Origin: Clusia tigrina
Taxonomy: Eukaryota > Arthropoda > Insecta > Diptera > Clusiidae
Assembly: GCA_920105625.2 (NCBI GenBank)
Contig: OV050030.1
Coordinates: 323,618,140-323,682,139 of the forward strand
Length of the DNA: 64,000 nucleotides
Direction of reading: 5' to 3'
Shown: positions 44,870-56,756 of the stretch, piece after piece
How positions within the stretch are numbered: position 1 is the first letter of the stretch
How the letters are laid out: each line of letters begins with the position of its first letter
Program-made: the position numbers and the translations under genes
The notes under the pieces: generated by a model
Told to the model about the DNA's origin: nothing
The model's database searches: none
Seen by the model: only the letters and a program-made list of their open reading frames with translations

Positions 44870-47560
44870 CGGGAAAACTTTGACTCAGGGAAGCGACATG
44901 CGAGATCGTACTTAATAATTAAAAATTGCTGGAAAGAAGTGGCGAAGAGCTTATTATTATTAATTCCATGACATTTGACACAATAAAACTATACTTATGC
45001 TAACAAAGTTAACTAAAAGACATAATTATAAGAGTCAAGTATCGCTCCTAGTCGGAGCATAGAACTCTAATGCTACCTGTGGAAAATTAAAAAAAAAATC
45101 TTACGATCGACAGTGCTAAAACGCCTTTGCTACAAGATATGAAATTTGATAATAAATGTTCAAAAAATGCACCTTATTCGAAAGAAAAAATAAAGTCGAA
45201 GCAATTTCGGTGCCACTCGTACAAATAGGGCATTTTGCGAAACTGTGTCCCAATAAAGGTCCCAACAAGAACAAAAAAGTACTTTTTGCATATTCCTTTT
45301 CACATGACAGTCGCAAAGATGAGTGGTTTATCTATTCGGGTGCAACGTCGCACATGATTAAAAGCAACGTTGTAATTGTCAAAAAAGTGCCGGTGCAAAA
45401 AAAAAATATTGTAATTGCGAACAATAAAACAATTCCTGTGAAATCTAATAAGTGCCGGATATTTGTGTAAATTTATTATCGGTCCAGCAAATGACAAAAA
45501 ATGGCAATAAAATTGGTTTTGAAAACGAATACTGCAAAATTTACGACGCAAAAGAAAAATCTAATTGGAAGCGCGAGAGTACTAAACGATTTGTTCCGAC
45601 TAAATTGTGAAATTCCTTTTGCTCACGAAGCTGAAGACACAGAAGAATGAGTCATATTTGTGACAAACATCTAAAGAAGTAAATATGCATCGAATGGTGT
45701 TAAATTCAGTAAAATTAACAAAGAAAAGTGCATTGTGTGTATCAAAGGAAAACAAACCAGGGCTTCGTTCAAAGTAAGCGGTACACGCGCAAAAGGTCTG
45801 CTCGACGTGGTGTATTCGGCTGTGATGGGTGTGGTGACATTTATTGACGATTTTATGCAAAAGATATTTTTGATGCCAATTTAGAAAAATTTGTAAAGTT
45901 AAAGAATCACGTGCAAAATCAGTGCTGGCGTAAAATAAAAGTTATTCGTTCTGATAATGGAACTGAATATACTAACGAAAAATTTCAAAATTTTTTGTCG
46001 AACGTTGGTGTAGTGCATCAAACTACGTCGCCCTACACACCTGAGCAGAACGGTGTGGCAGAAGGGCTTAATCGCACGATTTTTGAGGAAATGCGTTGCA
46101 TGCTAATAGATTCGGGTGTGAATAATAAATTTTAGGCTGAAGCCGCGAACACCGCAGCGTATTAACTGAACCTTTGGGTCCAATTCGCAAAGTCCTGAAG
46201 AAATGTGGACAAATAAAAAAACCAAATTTAAAACATTTTAAAGTTTTTGGTAGAAAAGCCATGGTTCACGTGCCGCGAGAAAAACGCAGACAATTAGACG
46301 CAAAATCGGTTAAAATGCAGAAAATTGTAATAAGGAACAATGTGAAGAATTGTGGCACGTTACGGAAGAGTATTTCATTATTGGGCAGCAGATCGGAAAA
46401 AATTAATCAATGAACGAACAGGTAGATGCAGATGTTGCTGAACAAGAGAACGAGCACAGCGATTCATTTGAGAACGAAAAGCCAGAGACAACATCTACTG
46501 ATTTCGAAAGCGAGAATGACTCCGATGATCTTGAAGCTGTAGGTGAGAACGTATTGAGGCGTTCAAAAAGAATTGCAGGAAAGAGAAAGGATTACAAGTT
46601 TTGCGTAACATACTTCGTTTCTGATGACCCTCAAACCCTCGAAGAAGCGATGAGCAGTGAATATGCAGACGATTGGAGAAATGCAGTTTACGAAGAAACT
46701 CTCTCTTAGTACAAATTAAACATGGTGTCTGACACAGTTACCTCCGGGACAGAAAGCAATTAAGTCTAAATGGGTATTTAAGACAAAATTTGATGGAAAT
46801 GGTGAAGTGGTTAAAGTTTTTGTCAAAAAAAGGAATTAACTACGAAAAAACTTTCGCTCCTGTAGTCAGATAGACGTCACTTCGTTTCTTGCTCGCGTTA
46901 GTGGGTAAATATAATTTAATCATATATCAAGTGGATGCTGTTACTGCGTTCCTAAATGCTGACCTTAAAGACGAAATATATATTACACAGCCAGATGAAT
47001 TCAGCGATCATTCAGGCTGCGTATGCAGCTGCAAAAATCGTTATACGGACTGAAGCAATCAAGCCGATTGTGGAATGAAAGTTTTAACAACGTCAAAGGC
47101 GTTCCACGATAGGCTACGTATTCCAGCTCCAAGGAAGCCCTATTTCTTAGTGCTCCCGCCGGCAGGCGGCGCTCTCATCAACTGAAGCCGCGTTCATGGC
47201 TATGACAGCAGCGATTCAAGAAGCGACGTGGCTACGGCAATTCCAAGATGAGTTGACGCCAAATGCGACTAAGATGATTGGACTTTGTTGCGACAATAAA
47301 AGCGCCATCCAAGTCGCAGAAAATAATTCATACTCGCCCCGTACCAAACACGTAGACATAAAGGGCAAGTTTATTCGTCAAAACCTCGAGAGCGGTAAAC
47401 TCAAATTATCCTACGCACCAACAAACGACATGCTGGCTGATATTTTAACCACAACTACCTTTACAAGGCATTTGGCTGTCAAATATTATATAATATTTTT
47501 GACTATGTATTTTTTATTTCCTATTTTATCTAATCTGCCGATAATTAAAATATTTTGAAT
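44870..47560 (+). pseudogene. Decayed copia element A (Gag-PR-IN-RT-RNase H)
   Basis: Domain order is that of Ty1/copia. A zinc knuckle end (GHFAKLCPNKGP) and protease (WFIYSGATSHM, the catalytic Asp of DSG replaced by Tyr) lie at 45156-45470. Integrase (VIRSDNGTEYTNEKF, YTPEQNGVAE) is at 45930-46080. A Glu/Asp-rich linker with LRRSKRIAGK is at 46410-46600. RT pieces (FDGNGEV, VDAVTAFLNADLK) lie at 46790-46980, with a deletion removing the YVDD region. RNase H (CDNKSAIQVAENN, RTKHVDIKGKFIR) is at 47196-47470. Numerous stops. Confidence 0.82.
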
Positions 47561-47949
47561 TGTCATTTAATTTTATTTGTTTTGAACCAAAGTGTTGTTC
47601 AAGAACATTGTTGAAATCCTAAATTGAACAACCCTTTTTAAAATGCAACGATGTACGAGTACATAATATGATGAATTGTCAAAATAACCTTACTTCCGTT
47701 TTGAGTGTACAAAAGTCTTGTTTGTTTTTTTTTATCTACGGTATGTAATAAGTTTAAAACTTTAACATATACACTAACATAGAACGTCGTGTTTTAACTT
47801 TCATCAATAAATTCTCGAAGGACGTTATCACAAGTCCACTCGAAGATAGAAATAGTATAAACATTATCAGAAAATTTGGATTATATTTTGAAATCAGAAA
47901 TAAATCAAAGATATTAATTCTTCACAACGAATTTAATAAAAGACTTTAA
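47561..47949. other. No recognisable feature
   Basis: AT-rich. It may include copia A 3' LTR sequence, but no partner copy is in the window. Confidence 0.35.
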
Positions 47950-48759
47950 GACAGGACAACATAAAATTTCATTTCACCAAGCCGAAGTCACACAGGAAAC
48001 TCCGATATAGAAAGATTACATAATTCTATTGGTGAAAAAATTAGATTACTTGTATTTACGTTAAGATTAAATAGCATACATTAAGAATCTGAAAATTTAT
48101 ATTTCCAAAAATTTATGTATTTATATGTTTGTTCAATATAATCTGGCACACACTATAGAACATATTCAAATTAATTTAGCTCAGCAAGACTCAACATTAT
48201 GTCTAGAAATTCTTTAACATGTGAAGAAATAGCCGAAAAAATAAAAATATAACTTTTCAAACTTGAATATATAAAACTAGGAACTGCAAAGCATAAAGAT
48301 AGCGATATCATTTTCACAATTAAAATCCCACAGGAGACTATGCTGGCGAAAAGATCACTATTTGTGACAATGTCAACTTAAAACTTGGAAAAATTAATAT
48401 TCATGAAACAAACAAGTTATTAATGTTAATAATTGATATTATGATTATTATGAAAATTTATACAAAAACGATCTGCAAACGTCTCATCTTTGTATATTTA
48501 ATCGAAACTCGAAACAGATAACAAATAATAAAGAAGAAATCAAAGAATTAGAAAAATCAATGCTACTGTTAAATAACCATATTAAAACCTATATTGAAAG
48601 TACTTGTGATGATGGAAAAATACATGTAAGAAAAAACTACCTTTTGCAATTTGGTAATTGTGAAGTTGACATAAATAAAATGACTTATAAGAATATGAAT
48701 GAACAATTTGAACGAAGATATGTAATTCAAATAGAAACATAAATATAACGATCAAGGAG
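47950..48759 (+). pseudogene. Errantivirus env relic
   Basis: Broken frames encode env-like pieces, ending with KSMLLLNNHIKTYIESTCD, then LQFGNCEVDINKMTYKNMN. This resembles the ectodomain end of errantivirus env (compare FNNCHITLEAQTFYN at 18622). A purine-rich stretch near 48751-48759 precedes a TGTTAA that could start an LTR. No intact envelope frame. Confidence 0.5.
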
Positions 48760-49107
48760 TGTTAATCGGTTGTTCTGACTCACTCATGGATCTCCTTCTC
48801 TCCCACGGGGGAGAGCGCTGCACATTCATGGCGATTACCGACTATACTATGTTTATTAGTTTTGTTGGACGCAGTGTTTTAAGTTTAGGAAAAGAGAAAC
48901 ACAGTTATTGTTTTAAATTGAAAAAACCGAAATTTAATGTTTATTCAATCAGCGTTAGATCAGTACTAATTCAGTACACATTTTGCAAATTATAAAAACG
49001 TAAGAGAATGAGTGTAATGACAAACTTCAAAATGAAACTAAAAAGAGACCTGCATGTGTATATGTATGTATGTTTATATGCCTATGAAGATAACGCTTAT
49101 TTCAACA
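48760..49107 (-). repeat. Candidate 3' LTR of copia element B
   Basis: On the minus strand it starts TGTTGAAATAAGCG right after the purine tract at 49108-49119 (agcgagcgggag), a copia-style junction. The left boundary is uncertain (TG at 48760 fits). Confidence 0.5.
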
Positions 49108-49170
49108 CTCCCGCTCGCTATCTTCTTTTCAAAATTGAAAGTTAATCTTTATACAGTCCAAATTTCAAAA

Positions 49171-49854
49171 CTAAGTTAGTAGTGTCTCTACTGACAATGC
49201 TTTTGTTAATTGGTCTGCCAACTGATTTTCAGTAGGTATATATTGTACTAAAATTTCATTTCTAGATTGCATATCGCATGTATAAAAATATTGTACATCA
49301 ATATGCCGAGTACGTTTCGATGCCTGTGGATTCGTCACTAGATTGATCGCTTGTTGATTGTCACAGTAGATAACCGTTGGTAAACGCTGCACCAAACTTA
49401 AATCCGACAAAAGCTTTCTTAAACAAATTACAGCTTTGGTTGCAGAACACAAAGCAACAAATTCGGCTTCGGTAGTTGATGTCGCTATTATCGATTGCTT
49501 CTTAGAACTCCATGCTACGGCGCCACCATTGAGCAACACATGCCAGCCAGTAGTGCTTTTTCTAGTATCAGGGTCTCCAGCCCAATCGGAATCGCAGTAG
49601 CTTACCATATTGTTGTCAGTCCCTTATATCGACGAAAATGTTATGCCTACGTCAGTAGTGCCTTTGAGGTATCTTAAAACACGCTTGACACCTTTCCAAT
49701 GAGTTGTGCTCGGGTTTTCCATGTAACGACTTAGAACGCCACCCGTGTGTGCAATATCTGGTCGTGAACAGACCATAAGATACATAAGTGATCCAATAGC
49801 TTCTCTGTAAGCAAAATGTTCGTCTTCAGCACCATCATTCTTGGTAAAAATCAT
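49171..49854 (-). pseudogene. Copia B RNase H and RT end
   Basis: 49608-49171 encodes RNase H (SYCDSDWAGDPDTRKSTTGW, SSKKQSIIATSTTEAEFVA, YCDNQQAINL, HIDVQYF). 49854-49624 encodes the preceding conserved block (YREAIGSLMYLMVCSRPDIA, HWKGVKRVLRYLKGT). A stop lies between them near 49621. The element is non-functional but well conserved. Confidence 0.85.
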
Positions 49855-50044
49855 TCCAGGTACAGCTGGGGAAGAAACAGATGAACAATTAGTAAGATAA
49901 AAACGATCTAATATACGATTTATGCATGTCGTTTGGAAGATTTTAAGTTTTCCCTGCTCCCGACGAAAAACTCTGCTTCTTTGTACGTGATGCTGAACTC
50001 GTTATGCAATTTATTCAAAATGTCCATTACTAAATGTTTGTCGT

Positions 50045-50372
50045 ATCGAATCAGATGGAACAACGAGCTGTATGAGCTGTACGCCGACATTGATATAGTT
50101 CAGCGCATTAAAACACAGCGGCTGCGCTGGCTGGGACATGTTGTGCGAATGGATGAAAGTGCTCCGGCAAAAAAAGTATTTGAATCGATGCCGCTGGGTG
50201 GCGGACGCAGGAGGGGGAGACCACCACTACGTTGGAAGGACCAAGTTCAAGAGGACCTGGCTGCACTTGGTGTTTCCAATTGGCACCAGCCTGCGCGAAG
50301 CAGAGACGACTGGCGAAGGCTGATAACGCGGCAATAATCAGAAATGGTTGTACGCCAATTATGATGATGATG
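50045..50372 (+). mobile_element. RTE-like non-LTR 3' end inserted in copia B
   Basis: 328 bp bounded by the 13 bp duplication aaatgtttgtcgt (50032-50044, 50373-50385). It encodes the C-terminus of a reverse transcriptase protein (RLRWLGHVVRMDESAPAKKV, GGGRRRGRPPLRWKDQVQED) and ends in an ATGATGATG tail. It is opposite in orientation to copia B. Extreme 5' truncation. The clade is judged from the tail and the WLGHV...GRPPLRW motif. Confidence 0.85.
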
Positions 50373-51380
50373 AAATGTTTGTCGTTACCGTCAAGCAGTC
50401 CATCATCTACATAAAGTGCTAGATGTATAATAAATCCCTGCGATGCGTGCGTAAATACGCAACTATCTGATGATGATTGTTTGAAATTATGTTGCAATAG
50501 GAACTCAACAATCTTTTTATTCCATTTCCTCGACGCCTGCTTGAGGCTATATATGCCCTTTTTCAGCATACACACTTGATCGTCTACAGCAAAACCACAA
50601 GGTTGTTCCATGTATATCAGATCCTCTAAGTCTCCATGCAAAAATGTAGTTTTAACGACGAACTTCTAGATCTTCTGCTGCAGCGATTGATAATAAAATT
50701 CGAATAGATTCATAGCGCACTACAGGCGCATATATTTCATCGTAGACAATTATGTATTTCTGGGAACGGCCACGCGCCACTAGTCGTGCTTTATATTTAT
50801 CAACTTTTCCTTTAGAATTCAGCTTTGGTTTAAAAACCCAACGATTTGTAATAACATGCTTGTCTGATGTGCGCGGGACTAAAATCCAAGTGTTACTCTT
50901 CCGTAAAGAGTCCAACTCTTCGTTGATTGCTTTCATCCAGTCACTGGAATCTGTACTGCTCATTGCTTCATCGAGAGTATTTGGTTCTTTGTGCCATAAA
51001 AACCTCAGCGATATTCACAGATGTAGTATCTTCGCTTGATTTATTTCGTTGACGTGTATTATATGGACTTCTAGGCACCAACAGCCTGTTATTATTGTTT
51101 TGTTGCTCGGTGTCGCTGTCTATCAGCTGTTCAGTTTCGCCTTGTTGTTCAATATTACTTCGAGTTTTTGTTTCTACCACTTCATTCGGCTCCTTTTGAT
51201 CTTCATTAAAAATTACGTCACGACGCACGTAAATTTTCTTCATTAGTGGCTCATATACTCTATATGCTTTGCTGCCATCATTATATCCAATTATAATGCA
51301 TTTTACAGAGTTCTTCTCCCATTTGGTCCTTTGATCTTTCGGCACATGAACGTAAACTTCGTAAGCTTCGCTTCCACTTA
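50373..51380 (-). pseudogene. Copia B RT and integrase C-terminal linker
   Basis: 51380-50968 carries the integrase-RT linker (GSEAYEVYVHVPKDQRTKWE, NSVKCIIIGYNDGSKAYRVY). 50963-50652 has WMKAINEELDSLRKSNTWIL and KARLVARGRSQKY. 50641-50390 has LIYMEQPCGF, MLKKGIYSLKQASRKWN and YVDDGLLDG, the catalytic box. Frame changes separate the three pieces. Confidence 0.85.
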
Positions 51381-51449
51381 TGGTTTTGTATGGTAGCTGG
51401 CAAAATACTTGACACAAAGTCCGACGTTGCATTTTCCACATGCTGTTCA

Positions 51450-53299
51450 TTCGTTAACTTTGCAACGGTCACCCGCACAATGCCTACGATTAGATGAGAC
51501 TACAATGTCCTGTCTGATCATAGCGTAGAGTATGCTCAACTCGACCTGGTTTCTTGGCATATCTGTGGGCAGGCATCGGGCCAGATGATTTTGATTTTGT
51601 ACCATAATGTTTACAGTAGTAGACATCAAGTTGCCGTCGAAATTCAAGCTGAGTCATTGTTGGATGCACTTTTCGATGAAGTTGCCAAGCGTTTTGAACA
51701 CAAGTATCTATCAGCCAGGTAAAAATGCTTGACCACCACTATTTACCCCTGTATGGCATGCGGTATTGGGCCAAATTTTGGTCGAATCGGTCTACTCCAT
51801 ACATATATTTGTTGTACTCCGTGATCGCACAAGGGCGGGGTACATTTATTTTGGGAGCACTCTACTTTGAATAGCGCTGTGCCATTGATTTAGGATTTTC
51901 ACCAAAGGTGGTAGATAACATGCAGACGACATTATTGTCTTTCCATTTGACCAAACGAATACCTGTGCTTTTCATCGTAATTGATTCCGAGTAACCTCTT
52001 TAAATTGATTTCAACTCTTTTTTATGCCCCAATGGACAGCTTGCTGGGATACGGTTTTCGCGTATTGTGCCAGTTGCATTATACCCGCAAGATTTGAGGT
52101 ATGCCAACAAAGGATAACTCATGAATAGGTTGTCAAAATAAAAAGAGTAGGGCAATGCTTTTAATTCCTCAGGAAAATCATCTATCATGCTAACTAAAGG
52201 AGCAGCACACTTTCCAAACTTGGCTTCATATTCAACATTTGAACGGGGATTTTTTCCCTGGTAAATTTCGAAGTTCACCATGTAGCCAGATGGAGTACAA
52301 AGAGAACAAACTTTGAAGCCGAATCGAAGAAGTTTGACTTTAATGAATTGTTTACATCCATGTCTACCAAAATAGGAGATCATACTTTCATCGAAGGAAA
52401 GATTTTGCTCGGCATGAAAGTTTTCAATCATTTTAACTTTTAAGTGATCGGTAAGTGGCCGCAATTTCCACGTTTCGTCGGGATTAGCGCCATCTCTTGA
52501 AGAAGCCTTGGAGTTGTCAGTTGAAGACATTGCAAAATCTCTTGAAATCTGTTCCGACGCATGGAATCGCTGACAAGACTATTGCGAACGTCTTCATCCT
52601 GACTCCACAAATTTCTGTAGTTGGCGTGATAATTATATCCAGTAATAATTAATATGCCGATAAATGTTCGAAGCTCCATGACTGTAATATTTGGGTTTGG
52701 CCTATTCAGTTCGATTGCATATACTGCAGAGTGTTCAAAAATGTGTGTCAATAATGCGACATCAAAAAATTTTTCAAATTGCTGATGTGGTAGTAACTCA
52801 CGACAATCTTCATAATTTGAGTCTGGAAAGATGGGAACAAGAGATGGTGCATCATTCTTCACCCATTCAAATGTGGTTTCTTTGTTCCTTGGAGGCAATA
52901 CAACATTTGATGTTGTACGATTGGATGTTGTCGGTTTATCCTCCATGCCGTGATATGTGTCTTCGACCACAATGAGGGGCAAATCTTTGAAATTTGGTGC
53001 AAAAAAATGCAAGAAGAAAAATTTTAAATAATGGGCCAACTTATACCCTTTTAAAACATACATGCAACTTCATCTTCTTCGTTAAAATTTTGTAGATGTC
53101 GACCACTAGCCATAACAACTTCACAGCCGCCTTTAAGCTGAGCCGGGCAAACATTATCCGGTATGCCGGATTCGTCTTCTGCATCATTTTCACCAGATAT
53201 GTTGCCATCGGTAGGAGGCTCTATGTAAATGGTAGTCGGCAGATCAATTAGTTGATTTTGATCTTCTGCTTCATCGAGTTCTTGAATGTAATCAAGCAT
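51450..53299 (-). pseudogene. piggyBac transposase
   Basis: The acidic N-terminus (53299-53062) is joined in phase by a candidate 77-base intron to the conserved domain (52984-52530: RELLPHQQFEKFFDVALLTHIF, MELRTFIGILIITGYN). A frameshift near 52525 follows. Then come WKLRPLTDHLKVKMIENFHA, LSFDESMISYFGRHGCKQFI (catalytic Asp in DES) and LPYSFYFDNLFMSYPLLAYL (second Asp). Beyond 52000 broken frames include MVKWKDN-like and VDRFDQ-like regions. A Cys-rich C-terminal finger (CAGDRCK) ends near 51450. Several stops; dead. Confidence 0.75.
52985..53061 (-). other. Candidate intron in piggyBac transposase
   Basis: Donor GTATGT at 53061 and acceptor ...TTCAAAG ending at 52985. Removal joins the acidic exon and the conserved domain in the same frame, whereas reading through meets a stop at once. 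77 bases, a normal fly intron size. Confidence 0.45.
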
Positions 53300-53457
53300 T
53301 TGTTGCAGCGATAAACCTCTTAAAATGGTAAAATATATTAAAAAAACATCAAAATATAATTTGATTGATTGAAAGAATGCAAAGCGCGCAATGCGTCATC
53401 CCAGGTGCAAAAAACACATCAAATTATAAAAAAACATGTACCCTAGGCGACCCACGA

Positions 53458-53847
53458 TTACCATATGGTAACGCCTTGAGTAAAATGAAAATATATTGTA
53501 TAAAAAATGTTTTTTCTACGAAACTAAACTTGCATTTTATTGCCTATTTCATGACCTGTCGATTAGTGTAATTTTTTATCGAAATCGGTTGGAAAATAAA
53601 AATTGTATGCATGTATGTACTTACCGACGTGCCATCTCGAAAAACGGGAATTTTTCACTTTTGCTTTTTGCACTTCACTTTGACGCGCTATTACTTCGCT
53701 AGTTGAACACAGAATGAAACAAGTCATACCTTATTCGAAAGCTACAAATGTGGGACGACAACTGACGTTTTTGCTTTGACTTTGAAATTTACAGTTTTTG
53801 AGATGCATGTATATGTGCTGTCACAATTTGCATTACCATATGGTAAT
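53458..53847. repeat. Repeated 14 bp palindrome in piggyBac subterminal region
   Basis: TTACCATATGGTAA occurs at 53458-53471 and 53833-53846 (the latter extends to a 16 bp palindrome). The sequence between is the noncoding 5' part of the transposon. Confidence 0.85.
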
Positions 53848-53867
53848 CATGGGTTATTTCGGGTTAA

Positions 53868-54264
53868 TACCATTTGATAACAGGAATTGCTTGACCGCGG
53901 TGTTGTTGAACTCCATGCCACCATCGGATCTCAGCCTTTTTATAAAATGACCATCTGCTTGCACAACAGCTTTAAATTCCATCAGCTCCTGTAAAACGTC
54001 ACTTTTCTCCTTCCAAAAATAGACAAAACAATATCTTGAAAAATCATCTTTCAATAACATAAAATAATTAGCGTCGCCAATTGAAGGCGAGCTCGTCTTG
54101 CCACATAGATCAACATGAAACGTCTCACTAGGAATCTTTGCTCTTTTCGCATCAAATTTCTCAAAACTTAAGCGATGCTGCTTACCAAGCTCGCAACCCT
54201 CACAGAATGGATTCTGATTGTTGACGTTAGCAATGCTTATACCATTGACGAAGGTTTCGAACAA
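53868..54264 (-). pseudogene. Copia B GAG-pre-integrase and integrase N-terminal part
   Basis: PFCEGCELGKQHRLSF (zinc finger side), ETFHVDLCGKTSSPSIGDAN (first Asp) and KRLRSDGGMEFNN (second Asp) are present. The frame then meets the piggyBac target site; the catalytic Glu region is deleted. The frame upstream joins gag abruptly; the protease is missing. Confidence 0.82.
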
Positions 54265-54968
54265 TAATTACATTTGCCTGGTCTCTTCGTTTTGCTGTTG
54301 CTGTTGCCACTTACGTTTTTATTTTTGATTCTGCTTGCTGCATACAGTGTTTTCATATTTTCGCTGTCTGCTGCGCCTTTTGCTGCGCCGATGTCTGCTT
54401 CTCGAAAATTTATTATTGCATCTTCGTTTATGAGATGATCCGCTAACTTCCCGATTGTCTGCTCATTGCGGGGCACTGCATACCATGCAGTTCTCACGTG
54501 GTCAAATCTTGCAGGTAAACTGCTCACAATTTTCGCAATGATCATAAGGGGCTTCTGCTCCAAGTCGTTGACTTTTAGTCGTTGCGCCAACGACGTTATG
54601 CTGGCAATGTAACTGGCGACACTTTCACTGTCGTCCATTTTCAAGCTAATAAATTTCTCGAGGAGTATATGTGCTGATTTCTCACTCTTTTCGGCATGTA
54701 CAGTTTTGAGCTTAGCCCACATTTCAGCTGCCGTCGTACAGTCGCTTAAATATTTTCATTGATCCAACTCTAGACCACGCATAAGGAAAGCTTGAGCCTC
54801 AACATCCTTTTCGTCCCAATCTGCACCATTTTGAGCTGGACGAGCAATTATTCCCATTATATCTGCCTTTAACTTATTCTCAGCCATATAAATCTCCATT
54901 TGCCGCTTCTACAACTGATAGTTTGTGCCATTGAAACGATGGATTTGGTACGATTTAGTTTCAGCCAT
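54237..54968 (-). pseudogene. Copia B Gag
   Basis: Starts MAETKSYQIHRFNGTNYQL (ATG at 54968), a typical copia Gag opening, with stops near 54910 and 54760. It continues MWAKLKTVHAEKSEKSAHIL, LIDEDAI-like and GKCNYCSKP, the first half of a zinc knuckle, where it is cut. 54969-54993 is the leader, then Transib T2 begins. Confidence 0.8.
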
Positions 54969-54993
54969 TTTCACCGGCTTATTTTCTTCAGTG

Positions 54994-56754
54994 CACTAGG
55001 CCGAAATTGCGATTTTAGCGGCAAAAAGTCAATTTTTCAACTTTAAATTTTTACAATTTTTTTGATGGTGTTCAATACCCAACATATTGATAAGAAAAAA
55101 CAAAAAAAAAATGTTTACTGTTGGCAACCCTGTTTATGTACAAACAGCTGTTAATGTTTACATATTTTTTAGTACGTGTTAATACAAGTGAAGCAGCAAA
55201 ATTTGTATAAAATTAAAAACTGTTTTTTTAATAATATATTCTTGTAAAAAAACTTTGTAAATATGAGTTGTAATACTCGAGGTGAGTATTTTTACTATAT
55301 ACAAATATAGTTTGCTAAATGTTTGTATTTCGTACTTATTTTGGTGTTTTTTTGTGTGTATTTTTTTGTGAAATTTTGAAGAGTTTTATTGTTTTTCGTG
55401 GAGTAAAACTAAAAATATTATGAAGTGTCATTGGAACTATTTACATGTGATTGTTTGTAGAAAACTCAAGTTTTATGTCATGGTAAAAGTGTATGCATTT
55501 GACTGCTAATGAACGAATTTTTAATATTTTTGTAGAAACACTCAGGTTCAAAAATTCTGAAATGTTTGAGTTTTGGTTGAGAAACAACAGGACTGTTTCG
55601 AATTACATAAAAGGAAAGATTCCATACGAAATTGGCAGTGAATTAAGTAAATTAATATGTACTAAAGCTCGTAATTTATCTATTTTTATTAAATTAAAAT
55701 GGGATAAACAATCCAGAAATGAGGAAGCATTTAGAAAATATAATAAGGAATGGTTGGGTCGAGAAACAATTTTTGTTCTACCGAAAAATATTAATGCTAT
55801 CGGGCGACCAAAAATGACTTATGATGATTGCTGCGAAAAAAATAAAAGGAGATTAGCTTCCGAATTAGCTTCCCAGCAAGGAGACACTGCGCAATTATTA
55901 GTTCACGCTGCCTCTATATCTGCCAAAAAATCCCACGCAACGGATTTGAAATTTGTCCTACAACAAGTTGCTATATCTACAAATCGTCCATCCAAAATTC
56001 GAGAAGTTCTTAATACTAGCCATAAAGAAGTTACGCCAGTATCACCTGATGAACCTCTAATGTTTTTGTTAGAAAACGGATTAGCTAAAAAGCAGTACTT
56101 AAATATGCGTCAATTAAACATAAAACACAATTGTAGTATTTATCCGACCTTTGATAAAGTTTATAAAAGCAAATTGAAATGTAGACCGGATGAAATCAAA
56201 GCGAATGAAAGCTCTGTCGAAGTTTCGTCGCAAATTTTGGTAGACCACACAACTAAAAGAATTCTTGCATATCAAGATGAAGTATTGTGTACAATGGATG
56301 TTGAAGAATCGATCCTAATTTTGAGCTACGGGTTTGATGGTTCTACCGGTCACAGCTTGTTTAAACAAAAATTTGTGGAAAATACTTCGTGCTCATTGCA
56401 TTAAAACCGGTGAAATATTTTTCCAAAACTACGAATGGTACTCGATGTCTGCCACAATACACAAAATATTAGTGCATTCGTCACAAATAATTGAGGCTTC
56501 AGTAGTACCCGTAGGTTGCCTTGAAGAAAATGCATCTGAGGCGCGGAACAAATATTATAAAAAAGATCGAACTGGTCACGCTCGAAAGGATTCAAGAGTG
56601 CACAACATACTTGACATGTATCATAGAGCTATGGAGAGCTCTGACCCATATATTTCTAGTTTATGTGTGCAAGAACGTACAAATAGTTCAAAAAAACTTC
56701 CGTTTCCTCGAGAAGTCATTGATCTTTTTAAAATGCCTGAATTACCACCAGTTG
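54994..56754 (+). mobile_element. Transib relic T2, internally deleted
   Basis: The candidate left end CACTAGG at 54994 lies in the copia B leader; no matching right end is found before the copia duplicate starts at about 56757. The coding region lacks about 250 residues of the catalytic domain. It is divergent from T1, so a separate family. Confidence 0.65.
55263..56752 (+). pseudogene. T2 Transib transposase, core deleted
   Basis: A short first exon (MSCNTR, 55263-55281) joins in phase across a candidate intron (55282-55535; GTGAGTA donor, TTTTTGTAG acceptor) to TLRFKNSEMFEFWLRNNRTV. The N-terminal region runs to ILVDHTTKRILAYQDE and the first catalytic Asp motif YGFDGSTGH (56326-56350). 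It jumps to the H-rich motif TIHKILVH and the Glu box ENASEARNK in another frame (56450-56550). The second Asp and the CxxC pair are missing. Confidence 0.8.
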
Positions 56755-56756
56755 TT

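Larger units (their letters stand above)
51381..53863 (-). mobile_element. piggyBac transposon, one end intact, other end deleted
   Basis: The right end is CCCGAAATAACCC on the element strand, next to TTAA (53864-53867), the piggyBac target, within the copia B integrase. The left end has no TTAA: piggyBac C-terminal coding runs directly into copia linker sequence near 51380, so a deletion removed the piggyBac 3' end and part of the integrase. Two 14 bp palindromes lie in the 5' region. Confidence 0.8.
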
